From IMG/VR virus record IMGVR_UViG_3300044999_000016, positions 1 to 25,082 of that record: a stretch of DNA of 25,082 nt; one strand, given 5' to 3'. The notes under the pieces were generated by a model. It worked only from the letters and a program-made list of their open reading frames with translations. It did not search any database and was not told the origin of the DNA. The translations under genes were made by a program, and so were the position numbers. Within the stretch, counting starts at the first letter, position 1; each line of letters begins with the position of its first letter. The stretch is from a virus. Of this stretch, positions 1-6,938 are shown piece by piece.

Positions 1-74
1 GTGACGTGGCCTGCGCTCTCGCGCAGCAGGATCGGCTGACGTGTCGCAGGCGCGCGGGCAGTCTGGGCGGACAT
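1..74 (-). CDS. Host gene start, enoyl-CoA hydratase/isomerase-like (partial)
   Basis: The reverse strand from an ATG at 72-74 is open to the window edge (24 complete codons). The segment PILLRESAGHVT resembles the amino end of crotonase-family proteins, where such a stretch precedes the first conserved TLNRP-type strand. That family hydrates or isomerises enoyl-CoA esters in fatty-acid or aromatic-acid breakdown. The gene is divergent from the thioesterase-like fragment at 147, a sensible CoA-ester pairing. Only the amino end is visible, so the family call is tentative. It is interpreted as chromosomal flank outside the prophage. Confidence 0.45.
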   Translation of the reverse strand, partial: MSAQTARAPATRQPILLRESAGHV

Positions 75-146
75 ATCGAAATTTCCACTAGGGCTTTGAT
101 GACAACTTAATGTAACAGGCAATCTGAAGCGAGGGCAGGGGACGGC

Positions 147-209
147 ATGGCGGCAGCGAAAATGAGCGTGGCTGAACTGGAGAAGTTCCTTCACGAGGAG
201 CTGATCTAA
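147..209 (+). pseudogene. 5' fragment of host PaaI/hotdog thioesterase-like gene, cut by prophage
   Basis: ATG at 147 opens a 20-codon frame ending in TAA at 207-209. The peptide (MSVAELEKFLHEEL near its end) matches the typical start of hotdog-fold thioesterases, which usually continue FPQ. The frame stops one base before the integrase stop codon, as expected if phage DNA begins inside this gene. Inference: the phage integrated near the 5' end of the thioesterase gene and separated it from its remainder, which should lie beyond the other prophage end. The family assignment rests on about 15 residues. Confidence 0.5.
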
Positions 210-213
210 CTCA
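185..213. other. Probable left attachment site (attL) region
   Basis: Host-like coding sequence (thioesterase fragment) meets the phage integrase gene here with no spacer: TAA at 207-209 and the integrase stop on the other strand at 211-213. Tyrosine recombinase genes commonly lie next to their attachment site. The exact core cannot be set because attR is not in the window. The best guess is the stretch encoding the KFLHEEL peptide. Confidence 0.5.
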
Positions 214-1224
214 CGAAGTACCTGTTTTCGTGATGCTTTCTCCGTTGTCGCCGGACCACTGTGTCAGCGGTGCGCCAAGAAGCAAATCTGTCAGTTTCGG
301 GTTCTTGTTTGCATGCCCATAGGTCGCGAGCACCTGCGCGGCCGACTTCCAGCCACCCAGCCATGCGACCGTCACCACGTCCACGCCGCGCTGCAGGAGG
401 CCCGTAGCGAAGCCGTGGCGGCAGCAGTGCGGCGTCATGCGCTTGATGCCAGCGCGCCGGATAGCGGCCTCCCATGCGTTGTTAAGGTCGCCAGGGCGCT
501 CATAGCCGAATACTCCGCGACCGTCGATCCGCGGCAGGTTTGCCAGTGCCACGACCAGCGGATTCGGCAGATGCGAATCCCGTTCTTTGCTGACCTTGGA
601 TTCCTTGATCAGCGCCGTCATGGCCTGCAGGTTCACATCCTCCCATTGTAGCGTCACGGCCTCGCCGATGCGGGCGCCGGTCAGATACATGAAAAGCGCC
701 ATTGCCCCGACATGCGGGCCGGCCTCGACCATGAAGGCTTTCACCCACTCCAGCGTGGCGGGAACCTTGACCTTCTTGTCGATCTTGTACCGCTCGATTT
801 TGATCGGGCTGCACAGCTTCGACTTTGCGGCGTGGTTGATGACGGCCTGCGCCGGCACGATCGCCAAGCGGTTCAGGCTCGATCCGGAGCACGTCGGAAA
901 TAGCTCTTTCGCCATCAACTGAATTGCGCCTTCCGTGATGTCCTTGACTAGCGTGCGACCCAGATAGTCCTCGACGGGCGCGAGGAACCGCGTTGACTTG
1001 CCGGCAGCTTTGTATCGGCGCGCCGCCTCAGCAAACGTCAGGATTGCCGCTGGGCCATCGAAATGACCGTCCCAGTATTTCTTTTCGATCTCGGTAACTT
1101 GGCGCGCGGCGATGTCCTTGCTTTTGGTTCGAAGTGAGCGGCGAATGAGCTTTCGACGGCCATCTGGGCCAACTGTTCCTCGACAATGCCAGATCCCACC
1201 ACGCCTAAAGATTTCAAGCGACAT
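211..1224 (-). CDS. int: Phage integrase, tyrosine recombinase
   Basis: 337 aa, a normal length for a phage tyrosine recombinase. Catalytic residues are visible: Arg185 in the GARIGEA box, a Lys near 208-210, the H-x-x-R box His266/Arg269 (HCCRH), Trp292 in the usual His/Trp position and the nucleophile Tyr302 in ATYGH. Residues ~1-150 form the arm- and core-binding region. It would catalyse site-specific integration and, with an excisionase, excision. The ATG at 1224 is preceded by an AGGGGTGA-type ribosome site. The gene's 3' end abuts the attachment region, and its 5' end lies inside the frame of the upstream HTH gene. Confidence 0.95.
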   Translation of the reverse strand: MSLEIFRRGGIWHCRGTVGPDGRRKLIRRSLRTKSKDIAARQVTEIEKKYWDGHFDGPAAILTFAEAARRYKAAGKSTRFLAPVEDYLGRTLVKDITEGAIQLMAKELFPTCSGSSLNRLAIVPAQAVINHAAKSKLCSPIKIERYKIDKKVKVPATLEWVKAFMVEAGPHVGAMALFMYLTGARIGEAVTLQWEDVNLQAMTALIKESKVSKERDSHLPNPLVVALANLPRIDGRGVFGYERPGDLNNAWEAAIRRAGIKRMTPHCCRHGFATGLLQRGVDVVTVAWLGGWKSAAQVLATYGHANKNPKLTDLLLGAPLTQWSGDNGESITKTGTS

Positions 1225-1415
1225 TGTTCACCCCTGCGAATATGAGCCCGAACGCGGGCGATATCGGAAAGCTCGAATAGCTTGGTCCTGCCCGCCGGAA
1301 TATAAAAGGGCACGCCGGCCTCATCCACCGGGTTTTCGGCCAGCCACGCCTTGAGCCAGCGCGGCGTTTTGCGAAGATACTCGGCGGCTTCGTCCAGGGT
1401 TATCGCTCGGCTCAT
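1038..1415 (-). CDS. Excisionase-like helix-turn-helix protein
   Basis: 125 aa. Residues ~5-60 (LDEAAEYLRKTPRWLKAWL ... FELSDIARVRAHIRR) look like a MerR/excisionase-type winged helix found in small phage DNA-binding proteins. The next ~62 residues are basic and low in complexity and overlap the integrase coding region in another frame. Position immediately upstream of int on the same strand suggests a directionality factor or int regulator. The functional part may be only the first half. The start ATG at 1413-1415 opens on the noncoding gap 1416-1506. Confidence 0.65.
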   Translation of the reverse strand: MSRAITLDEAAEYLRKTPRWLKAWLAENPVDEAGVPFYIPAGRTKLFELSDIARVRAHIRRGEQCRLKSLGVVGSGIVEEQLAQMAVESSFAAHFEPKARTSPRAKLPRSKRNTGTVISMAQRQS

Positions 1416-1478
1416 AACTCTAATCTACTCCACAACTGCAAATTGCCAAGCCGCGCCATCGCGCAATGTTCGGTGCTA

Positions 1479-1488
1479 GGTGTACACC
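1479..1488. promoter_or_regulatory. Palindrome upstream of the HTH/integrase pair
   Basis: GGTGTACACC is a perfect 10-bp palindrome in the 91-base gap between the gene at 1507 and the HTH gene starting at 1415. It lies about 65 bases before that start on the minus strand, within an A/T-rich stretch. It could be an operator for the HTH protein or another regulator. There is no direct evidence of function. Confidence 0.3.
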
Positions 1489-1506
1489 GCGCAAAAATAT
1501 TTTCAT

Positions 1507-1746
1507 TTATCCACCGGCCTTTGGTGATCCCACAACACCTCGAATGCCCTCGGCAGCGATGCGGGCGGCCCGGCCCAAGTCGTCGGCTCGAATGCCCTTA
1601 GGGTCCATGGCCGCGATCTTTTCCAACACCTCACGCAGCCGTTCAATCTCGCAAACCGCTTCGTCAATATTGGTCGCAACTCCCTTCGAGAATTGCGTTT
1701 CGCATCTTACTGAGTCGAACCGCAGCCGATCCACGATGTCAATCAT
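1507..1746 (-). CDS. Hypothetical phage protein, short helical
   Basis: 79 aa. Residues ~27-47 (IDEAVCEIERLREVLEKIAAM) are predicted by eye to be a coiled coil, followed by an Ala/Arg-rich helix. Small proteins of this pattern are common in early regions of alphaproteobacterial phages, but I do not recognise a function. Its ATG overlaps the stop of the upstream gene (ATGA at 1743-1746), so it is probably translationally coupled in the leftward operon. It is the last small gene before the HTH/int pair. Confidence 0.75.
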   Translation of the reverse strand: MIDIVDRLRFDSVRCETQFSKGVATNIDEAVCEIERLREVLEKIAAMDPKGIRADDLGRAARIAAEGIRGVVGSPKAGG

Positions 1747-1976
1747 GGCTGTTTCCCTCCGGACACAGCAGCGTGCAACCGGATGGCCTCCAGGCCGGTA
1801 TCCGATATACGATATTGGAGCCGTAGTTTATCAGGTCGGTTGAAGGTCTCGACAAGACGCTCTTGCCGCAACCAGAACGCGGTCGTTAGATCGGCGCCTT
1901 GAGGACGCATACCTTCACGTCCTGCTCTGCTGATCTTGAGAAGGGTTTTCCAACGGGCGGGCGTAAGATTAGTCAT
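1743..1976 (-). CDS. Hypothetical protein, winged-helix-like
   Basis: 77 aa from the ATG at 1976; a GTG two codons earlier is possible. The pattern LTPARWKTLLKI ... LRQERLVETF ... YRISDTGLEAIRLH looks like a small winged helix, with the final strand-helix typical of MarR/ArsR-like folds, so DNA binding is plausible. The ATG at 1974-1976 overlaps the upstream stop (ATGA), which supports this start. No specific role can be assigned. Confidence 0.75.
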   Translation of the reverse strand: MTNLTPARWKTLLKISRAGREGMRPQGADLTTAFWLRQERLVETFNRPDKLRLQYRISDTGLEAIRLHAAVSGGKQP

Positions 1977-2221
1977 TGGCACTTCCCTGTGGGGGAGGGC
2001 GAGTCCTCCGGGATGGCCGAGCCCGTGACCGTGCCCGTCTCCGGAACCTCAACCGCCGTTTCGATCCAGTAGCGGCGTGGGTTGATCGTTGGCTTTTCGT
2101 GGTCGCACATTTCGTCCATCCACGACCAATCCGGCTCATCGACCATTTCGTAACTGCCGTTGGCGGCCCATTTGCCGTCCGCCGTTACGATCATCGGCAC
2201 GCGAATCTTGATCAACTTCAT
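1973..2221 (-). CDS. Hypothetical phage protein
   Basis: 82 aa. Start ATG at 2219-2221 with a GGAGA ribosome site 7-8 bases upstream. The frame is open further upstream but there lies out of phase over the next gene, so the long version is rejected. The sequence begins MKLIKIRVPMIVTADGKW and has an acidic Trp-rich middle (DEPDWSWMDEM). The pattern, with a strand-rich start and an ETAVEVPE tail, recurs in phage early genes, but no function is known to me. Confidence 0.7.
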   Translation of the reverse strand: MKLIKIRVPMIVTADGKWAANGSYEMVDEPDWSWMDEMCDHEKPTINPRRYWIETAVEVPETGTVTGSAIPEDSPSPTGKCQ

Positions 2222-2267
2222 GTCTATTTCTCCGGGGTTGAGAGGTGCGGCCGCGTCACCAAGTAGG

Positions 2268-2699
2268 TCACGACACGCTATCGGCGAACGCGATGGCCAT
2301 GCGCTTCGCATCTTCCATCGTCTTGGCTTCGAAACCGACCGGGACGCTATAGTCGGTCGCCTCAGGATCGAGAGAGCCGCTTTCGCAGACGCAATCACCC
2401 TCCTTGGCAATATCGCCGGGAGCGAAGCCGCAGATTGCGCGATGTGACCAGCCGTACCACTTTTGATCTTGATAACTGAAACCGATGCTGCACACGTTAG
2501 AATCTGTCCGCTTCGCTTCCGGTATGATCCCCTTACCGGCCAAGTAGTCGGCCCATTCCTTATCGCCAACGTAGACGCCGTTGGCATTGTAAACGGCGTC
2601 GATTTCGACGGACGGGTTGCCTTCCATCGACCAGATTTCACGGCGATAGCTCATGCCGTTGCGCGCTTCGGTTGATAAAACTTCGGTCTGAATGCTCAT
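2268..2699 (-). CDS. Hypothetical phage protein
   Basis: 143 aa from the ATG at 2699, preceded by AGGAGA. Rich in aromatic and acidic residues, with Cys at several points in its second half (NVCSIGF, AICGF, CVCES). I do not recognise the family. It starts two bases after the methyltransferase-like gene ends, so the two are probably co-translated. The Cys residues lack a clear zinc-finger spacing. Confidence 0.7.
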   Translation of the reverse strand: MSIQTEVLSTEARNGMSYRREIWSMEGNPSVEIDAVYNANGVYVGDKEWADYLAGKGIIPEAKRTDSNVCSIGFSYQDQKWYGWSHRAICGFAPGDIAKEGDCVCESGSLDPEATDYSVPVGFEAKTMEDAKRMAIAFADSVS

Positions 2700-2700
2700 T

Positions 2701-3261
2701 TCATTCTCCTGTGGTTGAATGGTGTTGCGAAGGAATCGCCAGAGCCTTGCGCTCGGCGAAGCAAATGGTGTCGTTGTGGCCGCCGCCGTGTGGCACCAAA
2801 AGGATTTCCAGCGGGATGTAGCAGCGCCCGATGCCCATCCCCATCGACTGCCAGCCGAATGAAAGAACAACGCCACCAGGGCGCACGATCCGGTCAATGG
2901 CATCGCGAACGCGCTTATAGAGCCGCCCGTTCTGCGTATCTTCGGCCGTGACTTCCCGGCCGGCGGCTTTGTAGTGCTCGGAAACCTGCCTGGGGCTGTA
3001 TGGCGGGTCGAATAGAACCAGATCTGCGATGACGCCGCGCTCAGCCAGATAGATCAGGAACTCTTCGGCGTCCATATGGGCCGATGCCGTCGTGTTCCGG
3101 TTGATGTCGTTCGTGTGGGTGGCCCAATCGCGATTGCGGGCGAACGGATCAACGCTGACTTCGGCCGCTGCCATGTATCGCTTCACGAACTCGCCAATGG
3201 GCCGTATGCCGAAAGTCTCGGCGCTCGGCATGGCGAAGCATCGACTGAACTGGATGGTCAC
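2701..3261 (-). CDS. Phage DNA adenine methyltransferase-like protein
   Basis: 186 aa with the catalytic motif DPPY at residues 85-88 (VLFDPPYSPRQVSEHYK), characteristic of N6-adenine or N4-cytosine methyltransferases. A second conserved-looking block PGGVVLSFGWQSMGM lies at ~128-142. The AdoMet-binding DPFxGxG motif appears only as DPFARN (38-43), without the glycines, so activity is uncertain or the motif is diverged. It may protect phage DNA or modulate expression. GTG start at 3261 with a strong GAGG-type ribosome site; it overlaps the upstream stop by 4 bases (GTGA). Confidence 0.8.
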   Translation of the reverse strand: MTIQFSRCFAMPSAETFGIRPIGEFVKRYMAAAEVSVDPFARNRDWATHTNDINRNTTASAHMDAEEFLIYLAERGVIADLVLFDPPYSPRQVSEHYKAAGREVTAEDTQNGRLYKRVRDAIDRIVRPGGVVLSFGWQSMGMGIGRCYIPLEILLVPHGGGHNDTICFAERKALAIPSQHHSTTGE

Positions 3262-3464
3262 GCCTCACCCCCTCGGTTGGCCGGAGGAATCGCTGAAGCC
3301 GCAACGCGCAATGCACTTACGACCCTTGCGCGATCCGAATCCGATAGCCGATAGTCGTCAATCCAAATCGAAGAATTGTCGGCTTCGATGATATCGGCGA
3401 TCCGCCCTTCAACGGTTGGAGCTTCGCCCGGCAATGCTGGCGACGTGGCGAGTATCTCGCTCAT
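3258..3464 (-). CDS. Hypothetical small protein
   Basis: 68 aa, acidic amino half, ending in a helix (DSDRARVVSALRVAASAI). The ATG at 3462-3464 overlaps the stop of the upstream FtsK-gamma-like gene (ATGA) and its own stop overlaps the methyltransferase GTG start, so it sits tightly in the operon. No recognisable domain; role unknown. Confidence 0.65.
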   Translation of the reverse strand: MSEILATSPALPGEAPTVEGRIADIIEADNSSIWIDDYRLSDSDRARVVSALRVAASAIPPANRGGEA

Positions 3465-4270
3465 GGGGCGGCCCGATCCGTGGAGGTCACCAAGACAGTC
3501 CTGCGCCCGGCGGAGTCCGGGGTAGAAATAAAACCCTCGTTCTCAAGTGCCAGGATCAAACTGCAGGCGTGATTGTATGTGATCAGCATTTTTCGCTGCA
3601 GATAGCTGGTAGACGGCTTCTCTCTCAAAAGCGTCTTCGCGCGATCTATCTCGGCATCAGCCCCGGCGTCCCCGCTGGCGTCACTGCCTGGCGAACCGGA
3701 ATTGTGAGCGGCGCTTTGAGCCGGGGCTGATTGGTGGGTCGATGGCCGCGACCAGGGATCATCAACCGCGTATTTATCGGTCGGTAGAGGTGAGGGTTGT
3801 GTCGATGAGACCAGTGAGGTGTCGGGAAGCGGCTGCCAGTGGGTCGGCTCGATATCAGGACCTTTGTATTCCGTCCCGAAGTCGCCCATGTAGCTGATGA
3901 CTTCCTGTTCGTCCCAGCTTGAACGCCACTTGCGGCCATCATAGGCGATCGTCCATGGCCCGTAGATCGTTGGCGGCGTCGTCTCATCGTATCGACGATG
4001 GAACATGCCGATGATTTCGGTGCCATCCTTCGGAGCGGTTTCGATATCCTGCCAAGTGCCGCAGTCAGCGGGTCGTTGGGCAACACCGCTGGGGCGCTTG
4101 TTTGCCCATGTCGCGCCTGTGATGAATGCAAATCGGAGATTGCCTCTATCGACCACGATTTTGCCTGCCGGATGATAATCTACCGGCTCGACATCATCAG
4201 GAAACAGCCTGTAAGCCTCATCGGCCGCAACCTTATCCACGCTGCCAGGATAGGATGAAACACCCGTCAT
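3461..4270 (-). CDS. DUF551-like / FtsK gamma-domain fusion protein
   Basis: 269 aa. Residues ~72-149 (TWQDIETAPKDGTEIIG ... PTHWQPLPD) match the DUF551-type pattern common in phages. A Ser/Pro/Ala-rich linker covers ~150-205. Residues ~206-262 (EIDRAKTLLREKPSTSYLQ ... ITYNHACSLILALENEGFI) closely resemble the winged-helix gamma domain of FtsK/SpoIIIE, which binds oriented KOPS-type DNA sequences. No motor domain is present, so this would be a DNA-binding protein, perhaps acting on host chromosome-segregation sites. The ATG at 4270 overlaps the upstream stop by 4 bases. The function is inferred. Confidence 0.75.
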   Translation of the reverse strand: MTGVSSYPGSVDKVAADEAYRLFPDDVEPVDYHPAGKIVVDRGNLRFAFITGATWANKRPSGVAQRPADCGTWQDIETAPKDGTEIIGMFHRRYDETTPPTIYGPWTIAYDGRKWRSSWDEQEVISYMGDFGTEYKGPDIEPTHWQPLPDTSLVSSTQPSPLPTDKYAVDDPWSRPSTHQSAPAQSAAHNSGSPGSDASGDAGADAEIDRAKTLLREKPSTSYLQRKMLITYNHACSLILALENEGFISTPDSAGRRTVLVTSTDRAAP

Positions 4271-5130
4271 AGCCCCGACTCCCCGGAAAACATTTTCGAC
4301 GGAACACAAATGCCGCAATTGACCTTCGCAATACCGTGCTCGCAATTCCCGCCGTCCTGTGGCTTGAGGGCGCGGATTTCATCGCGCATTTTCAGCGCTA
4401 TATCTCCAATGCGGTGCAACTCTCGGAAGGCCATCGCGATCAGCCCGCGAGCAACCTTGGCAGTCGGCCTGTAGTCCTCGCTAAGATCAAACTGCCATTT
4501 CGCCCGATGGCATTCGGCTGCGAGTTTGGTCAGCGCGGCGATTCCCCCTCCTGGCGCCTCGGGGATCGGGGATGGGGAGGCGTACACCGGCTGTGCGCGA
4601 ACATTCCAAGGCCGCGCCGAATACCACGACACCGCACCATCAGGCCAAACATATCGCCACGCTACCGGCTCCGCTTCCCGTGCTGGCGCATTCAGATATC
4701 CCAGCATGTCAGATGCATTATCGAAACTGGCTTCCGGAGGGGCGGCGTCGGCGCGTTTGATTTCGTCCGCGAAAGATTCCCGTGCTTGGGGAATTCCATC
4801 TTCCGGAAATGCCTTGTCGAGCAATTCCGCTGCGGCCGACATATGGTTTGCCGCTTCCGAATCTAGAAATCCGTTTGTGTATTGCGGAGCATCAAGCCAT
4901 TCGATTAATTCATTAATTGTCAGGTCGGCACACGGATCAGGAGACTGACTATTCCGGCTCGCTCTCACCCCGGCATTCCCCGCTGGCGCGGCGGCGCGAC
5001 GAAGGGCGGCGATAAGAATATCATGTTCAGTTTTTATGAGCGTGTAGCAGCCAGATTTGGCATCAGCTTCAAGTCGCTGCGCCAGCGTTTCGTCCCCGCT
5101 CGGATCTGCTGCGGCTTTGATGGGGGTCAT
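4267..5130 (-). CDS. Hypothetical phage protein with Cys-rich tail
   Basis: 287 aa from the ATG at 5130, chosen because it overlaps the upstream stop (ATGA); the frame is open further upstream but there it overlays the next gene. The middle segment AREAEPVAWRYVWPDG ... QPVYASPSP is a pattern widespread in phage proteins of unknown function. The tail CEHGIAKVNCGICVP has three Cys and one His that might bind zinc. Long Ala/Pro-rich spacers suggest a modular, partly disordered protein. Confidence 0.75.
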   Translation of the reverse strand: MTPIKAAADPSGDETLAQRLEADAKSGCYTLIKTEHDILIAALRRAAAPAGNAGVRASRNSQSPDPCADLTINELIEWLDAPQYTNGFLDSEAANHMSAAAELLDKAFPEDGIPQARESFADEIKRADAAPPEASFDNASDMLGYLNAPAREAEPVAWRYVWPDGAVSWYSARPWNVRAQPVYASPSPIPEAPGGGIAALTKLAAECHRAKWQFDLSEDYRPTAKVARGLIAMAFRELHRIGDIALKMRDEIRALKPQDGGNCEHGIAKVNCGICVPSKMFSGESGL

Positions 5131-5399
5131 GGCTGAGACTCGCAAAAGAATTCTACGTCTGCTCCGTTTCGAGCTACCGAGAACATCAGAACATCCGAAT
5201 TCATCCAAATATGTTGTGCGCGTATTATGCGAACCTGCATGCCGGCAGCATCGGCATTTTTGACGGATTGGTTGAGTGCTAGCATTTTGCAATAGACATC
5301 GAACGCTAAGTCGGCATCTGATATCGCTGACGCTGTGATAAAGTCGCGCAGAGAGGCTATATCGCTAGACCCGTCGTAACCTCTAATTTGCTCGCTCAT
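5127..5399 (-). CDS. Hypothetical phage protein
   Basis: 90 aa, ATG at 5399. Mixed helix/strand composition with no motif I recognise. It overlaps the upstream gene's end by 17 bases and the downstream start by 4 (ATGA), as expected for an operon member. Confidence 0.65.
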   Translation of the reverse strand: MSEQIRGYDGSSDIASLRDFITASAISDADLAFDVYCKMLALNQSVKNADAAGMQVRIIRAQHIWMNSDVLMFSVARNGADVEFFCESQP

Positions 5400-5640
5400 A
5401 CCGCCGCCCCCTTGGGCTGGAGAACGGCGCGCGGGCGAGTTTTCGAGCCTTCATGTGAGGCGGATAACCGAAGTTATCCAGGTGCGTGTCGATCGCCCGC
5501 AGCGCCTTCTCCAGTTCCTCCACCCGATCCGCCGCTTCATCCATTGTCCTGCAAGCGTCATTCAGGCTGGACGGCATCGTGCGCAGGCGCTCGTGGAGGG
5601 TTTCGCCTTTGGGCTGAGAGCATTCATGTGGGGCGGTCAT
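5383..5640 (-). CDS. Hypothetical phage protein with coiled coil
   Basis: 85 aa from the ATG at 5640, whose ATGA overlap with the upstream stop fixes the start. Residues ~20-50 (LNDACRTMDEAADRVEELEKALRAIDTHLD) form a probable coiled coil, a pattern frequent in small phage early proteins. The basic tail is KARKLARAPFSSPRGRRY. Function unknown. Confidence 0.7.
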   Translation of the reverse strand: MTAPHECSQPKGETLHERLRTMPSSLNDACRTMDEAADRVEELEKALRAIDTHLDNFGYPPHMKARKLARAPFSSPRGRRYERAN

Positions 5641-5831
5641 GCGCGTCGTATCCTCTCTAAATCCTCGTATAGCTCCTTGACCATGTGCCACGGCAGCATG
5701 ATCCGCTCGTGATTGTTCAGCCCATACTCGCGCCCGCAAGAGCACGTGATCTTGTCACTGATCTCGCTCACGCGCACGACCCTCGCCCATTTGTGCCAAG
5801 GCGAATGCAGGCACCACCACATCCTGAGCAT
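5637..5831 (-). CDS. Hypothetical small protein with single CxC pair
   Basis: 64 aa from the ATG at 5831, preceded by GGGAGATT; an earlier in-frame ATG at 5882 would overlap the membrane-protein gene. MLRMWWCLHSPWHKWARV ... ITCSCGREYGLN has a Cys-x-Cys pair plus another Cys, like half of a zinc ribbon. It ends with a charged helix. Function unknown. Confidence 0.65.
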   Translation of the reverse strand: MLRMWWCLHSPWHKWARVVRVSEISDKITCSCGREYGLNNHERIMLPWHMVKELYEDLERIRRA

Positions 5832-5847
5832 CACCAATCTCCCTTCA

Positions 5848-5997
5848 TCAGTGAAACAGTGCTCGCCGAACCAGCCCGGCAATCAAGCCGAGGGCAAGCG
5901 CAGCGCCAGCGGCCCAACAGAGGATCACTACGCCAGCCGCATAGATCGGCATCCATCGGTCAAAGAGCGTCCGCACGAAATCCGGTTCGTCGTTCAT
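5848..5997 (-). CDS. Small single-pass membrane protein
   Basis: 49 aa. Residues ~15-43 (MPIYAAGVVILCWAAGAAL and onwards) form one long hydrophobic membrane helix, flanked by an acidic start and an Arg-containing end. The start ATG at 5995-5997 overlaps the Sak4-like gene's stop (ATGA). Short membrane proteins of this kind in early operons may act in exclusion or as morons, but nothing here fixes a role. Confidence 0.65.
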   Translation of the reverse strand: MNDEPDFVRTLFDRWMPIYAAGVVILCWAAGAALALGLIAGLVRRALFH

Positions 5998-6938
5998 ACC
6001 GTCGCCCTCATCGAATCCACCGCCTTGAGAACCTTCGATTTCAGATCCTCGTAGCTGTGGCCGGCGGTCCATGCGATTTGCTTGTGCATCTGCTTGTCGC
6101 CGTTCCAGACCGGGCCGATGTGTTCAGCGCGCGTCGCATCCCTGATCCGCGTTTCCCATTGCAGGAAGTAGTCGGCGGCGGTGGGAATGTCGGCCGCTCC
6201 GTCCCGGGGCTGGGGTCCAGACGGAGCGGCCGATCCGCCCCGCGCCCAATCGTAGAGCATGCGGCCGGATTCCTCGGATATCGGTTGGCTTTCGGTGAAC
6301 ATGCCGCGGTGCTGGCGCTGCAGTTTGTGCGGCAGATCGAAATGCGGAACGCCTGGGCGATCCGGCGTCAGCGTGAAGCTCGCCGTCATCTCAAACATGA
6401 AACGCTTCTCGCAAATCGGCATCCAGCCGAGCGGTTCGACCACCGTTTTGCCGTTCTCGCGCGCAATCCGGATTTTTTCGTCGGCACGCAGGCAGAAGAT
6501 GATCGAGGCTCGGCATTGCAGCAGCGCGTTCATCAGCTTCTTGTGCGCGCCCTTCGGCACTTTCCAGTTGCCGGGCGATTTGGTACCGGACGCTTCGAGT
6601 TCGTCGGCCCAATCCATGATGCCGCCTTGGCCGTCGTACTCCATCGAAAAACTATCGATTACCACGACGTCGGCACCGGCCGCCTCGGCAGCGCGAATGC
6701 CTTCGATGAAGGCGGCGGGACGGAACGGCGGCCGCATGTCGGAATGCAGGAAGTCGAACTCCTCGGCATAGTGCAGGCCGCGCCGGGCCTCGGTATCGAT
6801 GAAGGCAATAGTGCCGTTGGGAGCCATGCCCTTCGCAAGTCGCAAGGCGCTCATGGTTTTCCCAGAACCGCTCGCCCCCGCGAGCGCAATCAGAAGGGAA
6901 ACCTGCTCTCGCTTGGCGGGCGAAAATTGAAACGTCAT
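5994..6938 (-). CDS. Sak4-like phage recombination ATPase (RecA-fold, P-loop)
   Basis: 314 aa. Walker A GASGSGKT at 21-28, Walker B VVVIDS at 91-96, and an early IDTE box at 47-50 resemble phage AAA_24/Sak4-type RecA-like proteins. These promote single-strand annealing in phage recombination together with an exonuclease. The neighbouring RecE-like nuclease fits such a pair. The last ~60 residues look like a separate helical tail. The ATG at 6938 overlaps the HNH stop by 4 bases. An alternative is another P-loop nucleotide-binding phage protein, but the context favours recombination. Confidence 0.8.
   Translation of the reverse strand: MTFQFSPAKREQVSLLIALAGASGSGKTMSALRLAKGMAPNGTIAFIDTEARRGLHYAEEFDFLHSDMRPPFRPAAFIEGIRAAEAAGADVVVIDSFSMEYDGQGGIMDWADELEASGTKSPGNWKVPKGAHKKLMNALLQCRASIIFCLRADEKIRIARENGKTVVEPLGWMPICEKRFMFEMTASFTLTPDRPGVPHFDLPHKLQRQHRGMFTESQPISEESGRMLYDWARGGSAAPSGPQPRDGAADIPTAADYFLQWETRIRDATRAEHIGPVWNGDKQMHKQIAWTAGHSYEDLKSKVLKAVDSMRATV

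Noticed and set aside
475-490. TGCGTTGTTAA string inside int, similar to part of the repeated element
   Set aside because: Lacks the leading GG and the TTCC at the fixed distance, and lies inside a coding sequence; likely coincidence.
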